Origin: Akkermansiaceae bacterium
GTDB taxonomy: Bacteria; Verrucomicrobiota; Verrucomicrobiia; Verrucomicrobiales; Akkermansiaceae
DNA: 64,000 bases
Direction: 5' to 3'
Assembly: GCA_021200315.1 (NCBI GenBank)
Contig: JAJQGU010000015.1
Coordinates: forward strand, 1-64,000
Part shown: piece by piece, positions 7,806 through 16,685 of the stretch
Position numbering within the stretch: position 1 is the first letter of the stretch
Layout: each line of letters starts with the position of its first letter
Notes under the pieces: model-generated
What the model was told of the DNA's origin: nothing
Databases searched by the model: none
Seen by the model: the letters and a program-made list of their open reading frames with translations, nothing else
Program-made: the position numbers and the translations under genes

Positions 7806-9941
7806 ATGCCGCCTTTTCGTCTTCCCGCTCTTCTCTTACCCATCATGTGGGCAACGGGGATCGTTTCCCCCGATTGTCCGGCTCAACATATGCAGGATGA
7901 AGACGCCATACCCATTGCCCAAGAAGTGGAAGAGGACATTGTGGAAACAGTCAAGCTGGGCGGAGAACGGGGCAATACCAGCGGCACGGGCGAACAGGAA
8001 GGAGTGAGCTACACCCCCGACTCTCAAGAAAGCACGGGAACATCCCCGGCGCGCATTCCCGCTCCCCCGCTGATTCTGCCGCCTTCAGACGATTCGAAAC
8101 CTCTCGACTCTTCCGCTTTCGATCCCTCGCGGGAAACATTTTCAACGACGCGCAGGAACGCCCGTACCATGTCCATGACCATCCCGGCGCCGCCCGGACA
8201 GATCACCGATCGAAACGGCATCAGCCTCGCCCATTCGATCGTAGCCTTCCAGCCGGCCATTCGCTTCGGACAGCTGGACGACGAAAGTGACGAACACATC
8301 CTCTCCCTTGCCCGAACCTGTCTGAACGGCATGAAGCGGCTCGGCGTCGCCGTGTTCGACTTTGAGGACGAACAGCTGCTCTCTCAATACAAAAACCGCC
8401 GCTGGCTCGCCCTGCCCGCAGCTCCTGTGATGCATGCAAAAGAGGCTGAAAAGCTGCGGAAGAAATTAACGCAAATCCCGGCAGCCGAATTGCAGGCTCT
8501 CTATCTGCGCTCCTATCCAGAAAAGGAAAGCGTAGCGCACATCATCGGCTACAGAGGCGTGCAAAGCAAACTGCCTACCGGCCCCATCAACCACAATGAC
8601 CCGATTTTCGAAGCGACGGAGGGACGCTCCGGCCTAGAAAAGGAATTCGATGCTCAGCTCACAGGGAGACCCGGCATATGGCGTCTCATGTTCAACGAAG
8701 AAGGAGAAAAAATCTTGGATGAGCTGCAGGTGCACCCCAAGCCGGGCGGCACCGTGGTGACCACCCTGAACCAGAAATGGCAAAGGCAGGCGCAGAGCGC
8801 TCTTTCTAAGCTGACCCGGCGAGGCGCCTTCGTCGTGATTGATTGCCGTACAGGCGAAGTCCTGGTGCTGGCATCGAACCCGAGCTTCGACCCCAACATC
8901 TTCATTCCTTATATTACACAGAAAGATTACAACTCTCTGCGCGACGATCCCGGCACACCTCTTGTCTCCCGAGCATTCGCCGGCGTCTACCCCCCCGCCT
9001 CCACGTTCAAGCCCATCACAGTGGCTTCCGCATTGCGAGCGGGCACCATTCACGAAGATACGCTCATCGAGTGCCCCTACATTGTGCGAATTGGCAATCA
9101 CGACTTCCGCAACCACAGCAAAACCCCCGTTGGCAGCATCAATTGTGTACGCGCGCTGGCGCTTTCCAACAACCCGTTCATGTACAAAACAGCTGTAAAG
9201 ATGGGCGCCAATACGCTCATGGACACGGCCCGCCGCTATGGATACGGCAAAAAGACGGGGCTTCCCCTGCCCGACAAGCCGGGCAACGCACCGGACGAAG
9301 CGTGGATGCGCCGCGTCTTCGGGCGCGGATTTATGGATGGGGACGCCGCTAACCTCGCCATCGGCCAAGGGCCTCTGCTCGCCACACCACTGCAAGTGGC
9401 CCATGCAATGGCAGGAATAGCAAACGGCACTTATCTCCCCAAGCTTCAGATCATTCGCCAAATGCTGGACGGCGACGGCAACGTCATCTACCAATTTTCC
9501 CCTGAGGTGGAAAGCAACTTGGCCGATATGGCCGCCTCGAACGCACTGGTGCGCAAAGGTATGCGCGCCGTAGTGGATGGAGGAACCGGCCATCGGGCCG
9601 CACTCAGTTACGTGAAGAACTCCGGCAAGACAGGCACGGCGCAGTGGGGGAAGGAAAGTGAAGAACGAAGGCTGGCCTGGTACGCCGGCTTTTTGCCAAG
9701 CGACAATCCGCGCTTCGCCTACGCCGCATTATACGAAGGGCGGCCGCATGAACGCATCGCCGGCGGGCACACTGCCGCAGCTATCGTAAAGACCTTCTTC
9801 GAAAGCGTGAAAACCGATGTCAAAACGATTGTCGAACAAGATGCGAAAGACGATGCGGAAACGGCAAAACCCGTTGAGCCCGACGCAGGAGACGCCGATG
9901 CTCCCACCGCCCGCGAATTCAATGAATTTGGCAATCCATAA
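7806..9941 (+). CDS. mrdA: Penicillin-binding protein 2, class B transpeptidase
   Basis: A class B penicillin-binding protein that cross-links peptidoglycan stem peptides in the periplasm, of the elongation (PBP2) type. The three active-site motifs are present at S399-TFK-402, S454-NN and K608-TG. The dimerisation/pedestal region before it (PPGQITDRNGISLA..., GRSGLEKEFDAQLTG) is typical of MrdA. After an N-terminal hydrophobic segment there is an unusually long, disordered, acidic and proline-rich linker (about residues 30-125). The 3' tail after about residue 680 is also acidic and low-complexity. rodA is not adjacent. A near-leaderless promoter precedes it and a 17-bp stem terminator follows. 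Confidence 0.92.
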   Translation: MPPFRLPALLLPIMWATGIVSPDCPAQHMQDEDAIPIAQEVEEDIVETVKLGGERGNTSGTGEQEGVSYTPDSQESTGTSPARIPAPPLILPPSDDSKPLDSSAFDPSRETFSTTRRNARTMSMTIPAPPGQITDRNGISLAHSIVAFQPAIRFGQLDDESDEHILSLARTCLNGMKRLGVAVFDFEDEQLLSQYKNRRWLALPAAPVMHAKEAEKLRKKLTQIPAAELQALYLRSYPEKESVAHIIGYRGVQSKLPTGPINHNDPIFEATEGRSGLEKEFDAQLTGRPGIWRLMFNEEGEKILDELQVHPKPGGTVVTTLNQKWQRQAQSALSKLTRRGAFVVIDCRTGEVLVLASNPSFDPNIFIPYITQKDYNSLRDDPGTPLVSRAFAGVYPPASTFKPITVASALRAGTIHEDTLIECPYIVRIGNHDFRNHSKTPVGSINCVRALALSNNPFMYKTAVKMGANTLMDTARRYGYGKKTGLPLPDKPGNAPDEAWMRRVFGRGFMDGDAANLAIGQGPLLATPLQVAHAMAGIANGTYLPKLQIIRQMLDGDGNVIYQFSPEVESNLADMAASNALVRKGMRAVVDGGTGHRAALSYVKNSGKTGTAQWGKESEERRLAWYAGFLPSDNPRFAYAALYEGRPHERIAGGHTAAAIVKTFFESVKTDVKTIVEQDAKDDAETAKPVEPDAGDADAPTAREFNEFGNP

Positions 9942-10010
9942 AACGGCGGACGCATGTCATACCCACCAGCCAGAGGAAGAATCCCCCCGACGGCCATAGC
10001 AATTATCGAT

Positions 10011-10047
10011 AGAAACACCCCTGAAGGAGCCCTTCAGGGGTGTTTCT
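10011..10047 (+). terminator. Rho-independent terminator after PBP2
   Basis: A perfect 17-bp stem (AGAAACACCCCTGAAGG with its complement) with a 3-nt loop, ending in a T-rich tail. It is near-symmetric and could stop transcription in both directions. Confidence 0.8.
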
Positions 10048-10120
10048 TTGTTGCCAGGGTGGCGTTCAGACGTTTTGCCCGTTCAGCCCCCACGGCCAGT
10101 CATTCAGACAAAGGACAGCC

Positions 10121-10320
10121 GCCACTAGCCATCCAATATCTTCACGAGACAAAGGACACCAGCCACTCAAGACACCTCCGAAGAGCCCCGCCGAAAATAA
10201 CATCCATAGCATCCAATATCTTCACGAGATAAAGACCAGCAGCCACTAGCTCGATGACAGCGCTCACTAGCCATGCAAGACCGGCGACAGGAGCCACTAG
10301 CCATCCAATATTCTTCTCAG
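10121..10320. repeat. Imperfect direct repeats of about 20-37 bp
   Basis: The string GCCACTAGCCATCCAATAT occurs near 10121 and again near 10292, and CATCCAATATCTTCACGAGA occurs near 10130 and 10209. The repeats span the 3' end of the orphan membrane-protein gene and the sequence beyond its stop codon, as if the gene end had been duplicated. Confidence 0.7.
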
Positions 10321-10645
10321 CAAAGCCCATAAAACAGCCAAGCATCGCAGTCACACAAAAATTCACACTCAATAGCACTCCAATCACGCAACAGAGACTT
10401 AGCCACCCGACCCACTCATAGCCACCCACCCAGCAGCCAGCAACCGCTAGCAATCCACCCAGCAGATGGCAGCCAATAGCACCTCCTGACACACCGGAAA
10501 AGGCTAGTTTGTAGCTAAGCACCCAGCACAAGCCAGCCAGCAGATAGCAGACAATAGCCACAACAGGCAGCAGCTGCTGCGGCCACACAGCTATGGCAGC
10601 CACCACGCAGCTAGCCAGCACAAAAACTTTTAAAAATCTCATCAT
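10142..10645 (-). CDS. Orphan multi-spanning membrane protein
   Basis: No family is recognised. About five hydrophobic segments fill most of the 167 residues, with internal similarity between VAIVCYLLAGL and GAIGCHLLGGL, so part of the protein may have arisen by duplication. ATG 10645 is preferred over the GTG used by the ORF track because GGAGGTG lies six bases upstream, one of the few clear Shine-Dalgarno sites on the host side of the window. The DNA is rich in CTAGC/CAGCAG strings and less GC-biased at third positions than its neighbours, suggesting recent acquisition or rapid evolution. It directly follows the 99-residue gene. Confidence 0.55.
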   Translation of the reverse strand: MMRFLKVFVLASCVVAAIAVWPQQLLPVVAIVCYLLAGLCWVLSYKLAFSGVSGGAIGCHLLGGLLAVAGCWVGGYEWVGWLSLCCVIGVLLSVNFCVTAMLGCFMGFAEKNIGWLVAPVAGLAWLVSAVIELVAAGLYLVKILDAMDVIFGGALRRCLEWLVSFVS

Positions 10646-10672
10646 CAGTACACCTCCAACCGCCGCACTCAC

Positions 10673-10972
10673 TTAACTGCGTATAATAAATAAATATAAT
10701 ACAAATAGAAAGCTCAGCAATAAACCAGGCGTAACAGTTTTGATATTGAAAGGATTGCGCTGGGGTATAGCTGTAAACCTCACCTCTCCGGCGGTATGCA
10801 TTAACTCACTCAGTATGGCTTCTAACTCACGCTTGGTATCTTCAGAGAGGGACAACCGCCTCTTCTGAAGCACTTCTTCGTACCAAGCAGGGAGGCTTTT
10901 GCCGGACACTAGCATCTTATAAGCCACGTCTCGCCCTGGCATGTTGTCCAGTGTTAGTGTTACAATAGTCAC
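10673..10972 (-). CDS. Small protein with C-terminal membrane segment
   Basis: No family is recognised. The first 75 residues are soluble with a charged helix (YEEVLQKRRLSLSEDTKRELEAIL), and the last 20 residues form one hydrophobic segment followed by RS, the layout of a tail-anchored protein. The start is uncertain: GTG 10972 gives 99 residues, ATG 10942 gives 89. It lies just upstream of the orphan membrane protein and probably shares its transcript. Confidence 0.5.
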   Translation of the reverse strand: MTIVTLTLDNMPGRDVAYKMLVSGKSLPAWYEEVLQKRRLSLSEDTKRELEAILSELMHTAGEVRFTAIPQRNPFNIKTVTPGLLLSFLFVLYLFIIRS

Positions 10973-11602
10973 GCAGCCATCGTACCATGCCGCCGCTATT
11001 GCGTCAACCTCGTGACGCAGTGACTAGTTTTGACTACCGCCGCGGCTGGGCTCGGAGATAGTTTCAGAGGGTGTCTTTCTGGGCGCATGAATACACAAAG
11101 CCTTGACTCGAAAATGTTTCTGTGTATAAAATTCGAAAATCCGAAAATTTCCCCACACGCGTGGGGATGGTTCGATTACGGCCCTTGGAAGCGAGGGGAA
11201 CGGCTCCTTTTTCCGGCTCTTTATAAACACCCTATCCGCTCCCGGAGCAGCCGAAAAAATAGTCAACATACTCAACATGGACATAATTTGTGCGAAACAA
11301 CTTACGCATTCCTCCCACCTTGGCTGCGCTGCTTTCTCTCTCCTTTGTACAAGCGTTCGTAACGTTCGTTTCGTTTGCCCCCCGCTCTAAAAAAATGGCC
11401 GACGAATCCTAAGCCTAACCACAACATCCGCCTTTCCTCTCGGGATTTTGACAGGCAGCAATCGCCGTAACGCCGCCAGAACCGCTTTCTCTTCTTCCCA
11501 TCAAAAACTTCGGGATGCGCCCCCGCCGTAGCCATCGTTATTTTAGGCTTGCCTTTTCCGGCGAAAAGTGGCATATCTCACCAGATTTAAACCAGCATCT
11601 TC
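10973..11602. other. 630-bp intergenic region before carB
   Basis: No ORF here looks coding; the listed ORFs at 11024-11574 lack family resemblance and overlap each other on both strands. It contains the CRISPR-repeat-like palindrome at 11149-11169. I see no riboswitch or tRNA. Confidence 0.6.
11149..11169. repeat. Single sequence resembling a type I-E CRISPR repeat core
   Basis: TTCCCCACACGCGTGGGGATG has the stem and flanks of subtype I-E repeats (CCCCAC, loop, GTGGGG, then ATG). Only one copy is present, with no spacer periodicity and no cas genes, so it is not a CRISPR array. Confidence 0.35.
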
Positions 11603-14600
11603 ATGCCCAAAGACACCTCCATCCGCAAAATCCTCGTCATCGGCTCCGGACCCATCGTCATCGGGCAAGGGTGTGAGTTCGACTACTCCGGCACTCAGGC
11701 ATGCAAGGCTTTGAAGGAGGAAGGCTATGAAGTGGTGCTCGTCAATTCGAATCCCGCCACCATCATGACGGATCCCGAAACGGCTCCCCATACCTACATC
11801 GAGCCAATTACGCCGGAATACGTCGAAAAAATCATTCAAAAAGAAAAGCCCGACGCACTGCTGCCCACACTGGGAGGCCAAACGGCGCTGAACTGCGCCA
11901 TGGAGCTCTTTCGCAGCGGCGTGCTTGAACGCGAACATGTGCGCATGATCGGTGCCAACGCCGATGCGATCGACAAGGGGGAGGATCGTCTGCGCTTCAA
12001 AGAAGCCATGCTCCGGATCGGCCTCGATGTCCCTCGCTCCGGCATTGCGCACAACCTATCGGAGGCGCGGCGGGTTTCGGAGGAGATCGGCTCCTTCCCG
12101 TTGATCGTGCGCCCGGCGTTTACTCTGGGCGGCACCGGAGGCGGCATCGCCTACAACAAGGCGGAGTTTGAAGAGATCTGCACGCACGGCATCGACCTCT
12201 CTCCCGTGGGCGAAGTTCTGATCGAAGAATCCCTGCTGGGGTGGAAGGAATTTGAAATGGAGGTGATGCGCGACCGCAACGACAATTGCGTGGTCGTCTG
12301 CTCCATCGAGAATCTCGACCCGATGGGCATTCACACGGGAGATTCGATCACCGTGGCTCCCATTCAGACGCTGACGGATCGGGAATACCAGCTCATGCGA
12401 GACGCCTCCTTTGCCGTCATTCGGGAGATCGGGGTAGAAACCGGCGGGTCGAACATCCAGTTTGCCACGGATCCGAAAACGGGGCGAATGATCGTCATTG
12501 AAATGAATCCGCGCGTGTCGCGCTCATCGGCTCTGGCGTCGAAAGCGACGGGGTTCCCCATCGCCAAGCTGGCCGCCAAGCTGGCCGTGGGCTATACGCT
12601 TGATGAGATCCGCAATGACATCACGCGGGAAACCCCTGCTTCCTTCGAACCATCAATCGACTATGTGGTCACCAAGGTGCCCCGGTTCACCTTTGAGAAA
12701 TTCAAGCAGGCGGACGAGCGTCTCACGACGTCGATGAAATCAGTGGGGGAGGTGATGTCCATCGGGCGCACCTTCAAGGAATCCCTGCAGAAGGCTCTGC
12801 GCTCGCTCGAAACGGGGCGATGGGGATTCGGCTTCGACGCCAAATCTCCCGAAAATCCCACGCGGGAGGAGATTCACCGCAATCTGGCCGTGCCGAATGC
12901 CGAACGAATATTCTGGCTGCAGACAGCATTCACGCACGGCTTCACCTTAGAAGAAGTACACGAACTCACACAGATCGACCCGTGGTTCCTCGCCCAGCTG
13001 GAGGATTTGGCGCAAGCCGGCATGCGCCTGGCCGAACTCGATCTGAAAGAAGCCAAAAGACTGGGTTTTTCGGATCGCCAGATCGCCTTGGCACGAGGCG
13101 TGACCGAAGACGAGATCCGCCATGAGCGCAAGAGGCTCGGCATCATTCCCTGTTACCGACTGGTGGACACCTGCGCCGCCGAATTCGAGGCTTTTACTCC
13201 CTACTTCTATTCAAGCTACGGCGAGGAAAACGAAGCCCGCGTAAGCGGCCGCAAAAAGATCATGATTCTCGGCGGCGGGCCGAACCGCATCGGCCAGGGG
13301 ATTGAATTCGATTTCTGTTGCGTGCACGCCTCCTTTGCGCTGAAAGAATTGGGATATGAAACCATCATGGTCAACTCGAATCCCGAAACGGTTTCGACAG
13401 ACTACGACACTTCAGACAAGCTTTACTTCGAGCCTCTCACCTTAGAAGACGTGCTCAACATCTGCGATCAGGAAAAACCGGACGGCGTCATTGTGCAATT
13501 CGGCGGACAAACGCCTCTCAACCTCGCCTCCCAGCTCGAAGCCCACGGCGTGCCCATCATCGGCACGAGTCCGCGCAGCATCGAACTGGCCGAAGACCGC
13601 AAATACTTTTCCACCCTGCTCGATGAGATTCACCTCAAGCAGGCCGAAGCCGGCACTGCCGTGACAGAAGACGAGGCAGCCTGTGTGGCCGCGCGCATCG
13701 GGTACCCCGTCTTGGTGCGCCCATCATTCGTACTGGGCGGCCGCGCCATGATGATTGTCTACGACGAGCGGGAGCTGCGCCGATACATGCGCGAGGCCGT
13801 AAGCGCCTCGCCCGAGCGACCTGTACTCGTAGATCGCTTTCTGGAAAACGCGATGGAGATCGACGTAGACGTCATCGCCGACGGCGAAATCTCCGTGGTG
13901 GGTGCGATCATGCAGCATGTCGAGCCGGCGGGCATCCACTCAGGCGACTCTGCCTGTATGATTCCCGCCATGGGCGTTTCCATGGGCATGCACAAGGAAA
14001 TGATGCGCGCGGCGAAAGAGCTTGCCAAACGTCTGGAAGTGCGCGGACTGATGAACTGCCAGTTCGCCATCAAGGACGAACAGCTCTACGTCATCGAGGT
14101 GAATCCCCGCGCTTCGCGCACCGTGCCTTTCGTTTCAAAAAGCATCGGCGTGCCCCTAGCCAAACTGGCCGCCAAAGTCATGGCGGGCCAAACACTCGCC
14201 GAGCTGGGGTTTGTGAAAGAAGTGACGCCCGAATACCACTGCGTGAAAGAAGCCGTCTTCCCTTGGGGGCGCTTTCCCGGCATCGATGTGGTGCTCGGCC
14301 CCGAAATGCACTCCACCGGAGAAGTGATGGGCATTGATCCCGACCCCGAAATCGCCTTTGTAAAGGCTCAGATAAGCGCATTCAACACGCTGCCGGTCAG
14401 CGGCCTCGTATTCATTTCCGTGAGCGATCGCGATAAGGAGTCCATTGTGCCCATTGCGCGGGATCTGCTTCAAGCCGGCTTTGACATCTGCGCCACACGC
14501 GGCACGATGATCCACCTCCTTCAGCACGACATCGAGTGCGAGCGCGCCTACAAAGTGCTCGAAGGCCGTCGGCCGAATATTGTGGATCGCATCAAAAACG

Positions 14601-14815
14601 GTGAAATCGCCTTCGTCATCAATACGCCGGGATCGCATGACGCCCGAGCCGACGAAGTTTCCATTCGGGCTTCCGCCGTTTCGAACAAGGTCTCTTACTG
14701 TACGAATCTGGCCTCTGCACGCGCATGCACCTCCGCCATTCTCGGTCTCGCCAACAAGACGATTCAAGTGCGTTCCCTCCAAGAATATCAGCACGGATGG
14801 ACAGACCGAATCTAA
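11603..14815 (+). CDS. carB: Carbamoyl-phosphate synthase large subunit
   Basis: CarB makes carbamoyl phosphate from bicarbonate, ATP and ammonia supplied by CarA, feeding arginine and pyrimidine synthesis. The protein has the full two-lobe structure: the first carboxyphosphate domain starts at [23 protein letters not shown], the second at [23 protein letters not shown], each followed by an ATP-grasp region, and the C-terminal regulatory methylglyoxal-synthase-like domain lies at about residues 930-1060. The length, 1070, is standard. carA is not in the window, so the subunits are encoded apart. No attenuator is visible in the upstream region. Confidence 0.97.
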   Translation: MPKDTSIRKILVIGSGPIVIGQGCEFDYSGTQACKALKEEGYEVVLVNSNPATIMTDPETAPHTYIEPITPEYVEKIIQKEKPDALLPTLGGQTALNCAMELFRSGVLEREHVRMIGANADAIDKGEDRLRFKEAMLRIGLDVPRSGIAHNLSEARRVSEEIGSFPLIVRPAFTLGGTGGGIAYNKAEFEEICTHGIDLSPVGEVLIEESLLGWKEFEMEVMRDRNDNCVVVCSIENLDPMGIHTGDSITVAPIQTLTDREYQLMRDASFAVIREIGVETGGSNIQFATDPKTGRMIVIEMNPRVSRSSALASKATGFPIAKLAAKLAVGYTLDEIRNDITRETPASFEPSIDYVVTKVPRFTFEKFKQADERLTTSMKSVGEVMSIGRTFKESLQKALRSLETGRWGFGFDAKSPENPTREEIHRNLAVPNAERIFWLQTAFTHGFTLEEVHELTQIDPWFLAQLEDLAQAGMRLAELDLKEAKRLGFSDRQIALARGVTEDEIRHERKRLGIIPCYRLVDTCAAEFEAFTPYFYSSYGEENEARVSGRKKIMILGGGPNRIGQGIEFDFCCVHASFALKELGYETIMVNSNPETVSTDYDTSDKLYFEPLTLEDVLNICDQEKPDGVIVQFGGQTPLNLASQLEAHGVPIIGTSPRSIELAEDRKYFSTLLDEIHLKQAEAGTAVTEDEAACVAARIGYPVLVRPSFVLGGRAMMIVYDERELRRYMREAVSASPERPVLVDRFLENAMEIDVDVIADGEISVVGAIMQHVEPAGIHSGDSACMIPAMGVSMGMHKEMMRAAKELAKRLEVRGLMNCQFAIKDEQLYVIEVNPRASRTVPFVSKSIGVPLAKLAAKVMAGQTLAELGFVKEVTPEYHCVKEAVFPWGRFPGIDVVLGPEMHSTGEVMGIDPDPEIAFVKAQISAFNTLPVSGLVFISVSDRDKESIVPIARDLLQAGFDICATRGTMIHLLQHDIECERAYKVLEGRRPNIVDRIKNGEIAFVINTPGSHDARADEVSIRASAVSNKVSYCTNLASARACTSAILGLANKTIQVRSLQEYQHGWTDRI

Positions 14816-15007
14816 AAACGACGAGGCGCACACTCGCTTCCGCACGCTGAGAAGGAGCGATTCGGCTTTTCTCCCGCTATATCGGACGCATTTCTGAACG
14901 CTTCAGGGGAGCAGCGGGAGCACGATTCCTCATACGGCATGCACTCCGCGGCGGCTGGCGTAAACAGCGAGATGCCGCACCGGAAAACAAGGGAAACAGC
15001 GAGCGGC

Positions 15008-15034
15008 CTCTCTTCCGCGAATGCGGCAAGAGAG
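15008..15034. terminator. Hairpin between convergent genes
   Basis: CTCTCTTCCGC pairs with GCGGCAAGAGAG around a GAAT loop, 24 nt beyond the stop of the minus-strand gene. There is no clear U-tract, so it may be a 3'-end stem rather than a true intrinsic terminator. Confidence 0.35.
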
Positions 15035-15057
15035 AAAACCGCGGGATGGAATTCTAC

Positions 15058-16656
15058 TCATATTTCCGACTCTTTCTCCCGGGGGCCGGCTTTTTCCCCT
15101 TCGACGGCGGATTTGAGACGACGCAAAGTCGGCAGGGAGCGCTGCAGAAGATAGTCATTGGACGCCTTCACCAACTCGCGGTCAAGGCTGATAATGTAGG
15201 GAGGCTTGTTGACGCTCAAAACTGTAAGGCCGGATGGGGTGGGAGCGTCCAAAAGTTCGGCCGCCTCTTCGAGAGACCGCACCGGCTGGCCATTGATGGC
15301 GTCGAGCACGCAGGCGGCCATACGGTCATATCCCAAGGTAGCCGGGGTTGGGATCACCAGAGCAAGTGCCACGAGTTCCTGCCGCCCCTCCTTCAAATAT
15401 TCCTCCTTGTTGCGTTCAATGGCCAGGTATTCGTAAGGGACACCCGCTTTCGCCCTGTTCTTGAACGCCTCAAGATAATCGGCCGTGACCGCTTGGAAAA
15501 GCAGGCCGCCATACATGATGTAACGCGGCTGCTCGCCCGGTTTGTCTCTACCGATCAGCGACTTTTCCAAGGCATCCCGGTTGATCGAGACAGAGAGAAT
15601 CCGGCGCTCTCCCTGTCTCAGAATCTCCAATTCGGCACTATCGCCCAATGCGTGCGCACCCCGCAACAAAGCCACCCAACTCAATGGCCCCAAGCGAGGA
15701 TGCCGGCAAAGTCCGCGAGCATCAATCGGCACGCCGTCCACGGAAACGAGGACGTCCCCTTTCTTCAGACCGGCCGCCTCCGCCGCAGAACGGGGTTCCA
15801 CCTTAGAGATGTAGACGCCGCCGTCTTCTTCCCTCAGATTCAAGTATGCACGAAAGGCGGGATCTATCAGCTGCTCCATAGAGGCTCCCAGAACAGGAAC
15901 GCCGGGAGAATCTTCCTCAGGGCCTTCAATGAAACGCCTCAAAACTTCCTGATCGGGAGAGAAGAGCAACTGTGCCTCGGCCGAGTAAGACTCGGCGATC
16001 CCCACGAGCCCCCCATTCTTCACCAAGGGAAGCCCCGGCGCGCCTTCCGAGAGTACCTGACCGACCTTGACCTTCACTTGAGGAAGGAACGCCGCACTTT
16101 CTCCCCCGCTCTCCACCGCAACAGGCGTCACCAAAGGTATCCCCCCGCGGGCGGTATCCCACACTTCGGCGGTGTCTCCCGTTTTCAAAGGAAATCCCAA
16201 CGCCAAAGGGACGCTTTTCTCAAAGAACGAGAGATCTTCTTCCCGCAGGGGTTCAATGATCCCCAACCCGGCATCGGAATCGACCTTCACGACGCGCCCA
16301 GCGATGGTGCGCGAGCCGTCGGGCAGACTGATTTCCATCACATTGGCCGAGCGCAAATCCGCATCGGGGATCAGAATGCGGCCGTCGCCCAGATAAATCC
16401 CACAGAGTTTTCTCGTGGCGGGGTCCTCCTTTTCCCAAGGAATGATCTGATTGTACCCTTGGGAGACCACCTTGACGCTCACGAGAGAAGCGTCAGGAGA
16501 CGGGAGCGGGGACGGCTCCCGCGCATCCGAGAGAAGCGCCGGCTCTTTGCGAACGTTTTCCGCAGCATCATTGTGTCCCGCAGTTCTCGGGGTTGGTTTG
16601 CAACCGGCACAGAAAGCGGCTCCGAGCAAAAAGATCAGAATTTTGGGAGTCATCAT
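15058..16656 (-). CDS. HtrA-like lipoprotein with lost catalytic serine (pseudoprotease) and PDZ domain
   Basis: A lipoprotein signal (LLGAAFCAGC) precedes a trypsin-like domain whose catalytic motifs are gone: the histidine region reads LIPDADLRSA and the serine motif GNSGGP is replaced by EGAPGLP. A PDZ domain follows (SKVEPRSAAEAAGLKKGDVLVSVDG) and then an extra C-terminal region like that of plant-type Deg proteases (MYGGLLFQAVTADYLEAF). It is therefore probably a non-proteolytic binding partner. The next gene upstream (16686-18275), 29 bp away on the same strand, encodes the catalytically complete paralog with the same architecture, so the pair probably arose by duplication and may act as a complex on the periplasmic side of the membrane. 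Confidence 0.85.
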   Translation of the reverse strand: MMTPKILIFLLGAAFCAGCKPTPRTAGHNDAAENVRKEPALLSDAREPSPLPSPDASLVSVKVVSQGYNQIIPWEKEDPATRKLCGIYLGDGRILIPDADLRSANVMEISLPDGSRTIAGRVVKVDSDAGLGIIEPLREEDLSFFEKSVPLALGFPLKTGDTAEVWDTARGGIPLVTPVAVESGGESAAFLPQVKVKVGQVLSEGAPGLPLVKNGGLVGIAESYSAEAQLLFSPDQEVLRRFIEGPEEDSPGVPVLGASMEQLIDPAFRAYLNLREEDGGVYISKVEPRSAAEAAGLKKGDVLVSVDGVPIDARGLCRHPRLGPLSWVALLRGAHALGDSAELEILRQGERRILSVSINRDALEKSLIGRDKPGEQPRYIMYGGLLFQAVTADYLEAFKNRAKAGVPYEYLAIERNKEEYLKEGRQELVALALVIPTPATLGYDRMAACVLDAINGQPVRSLEEAAELLDAPTPSGLTVLSVNKPPYIISLDRELVKASNDYLLQRSLPTLRRLKSAVEGEKAGPREKESEI

Positions 16657-16685
16657 ATACTTGAGAAATCAGAAACGGAAGAGCG

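Noticed and set aside
8634-9593. 319-residue minus-strand ORF opposite PBP2
   Set aside because: Antisense of the transpeptidase domain with no recognisable motif.
11149-11169. A CRISPR array
   Set aside because: Only one repeat-like unit; no second repeat, spacers or cas genes.
11030-11574. Small ORFs before carB
   Set aside because: Overlapping ORFs on both strands without ribosome sites or family resemblance.
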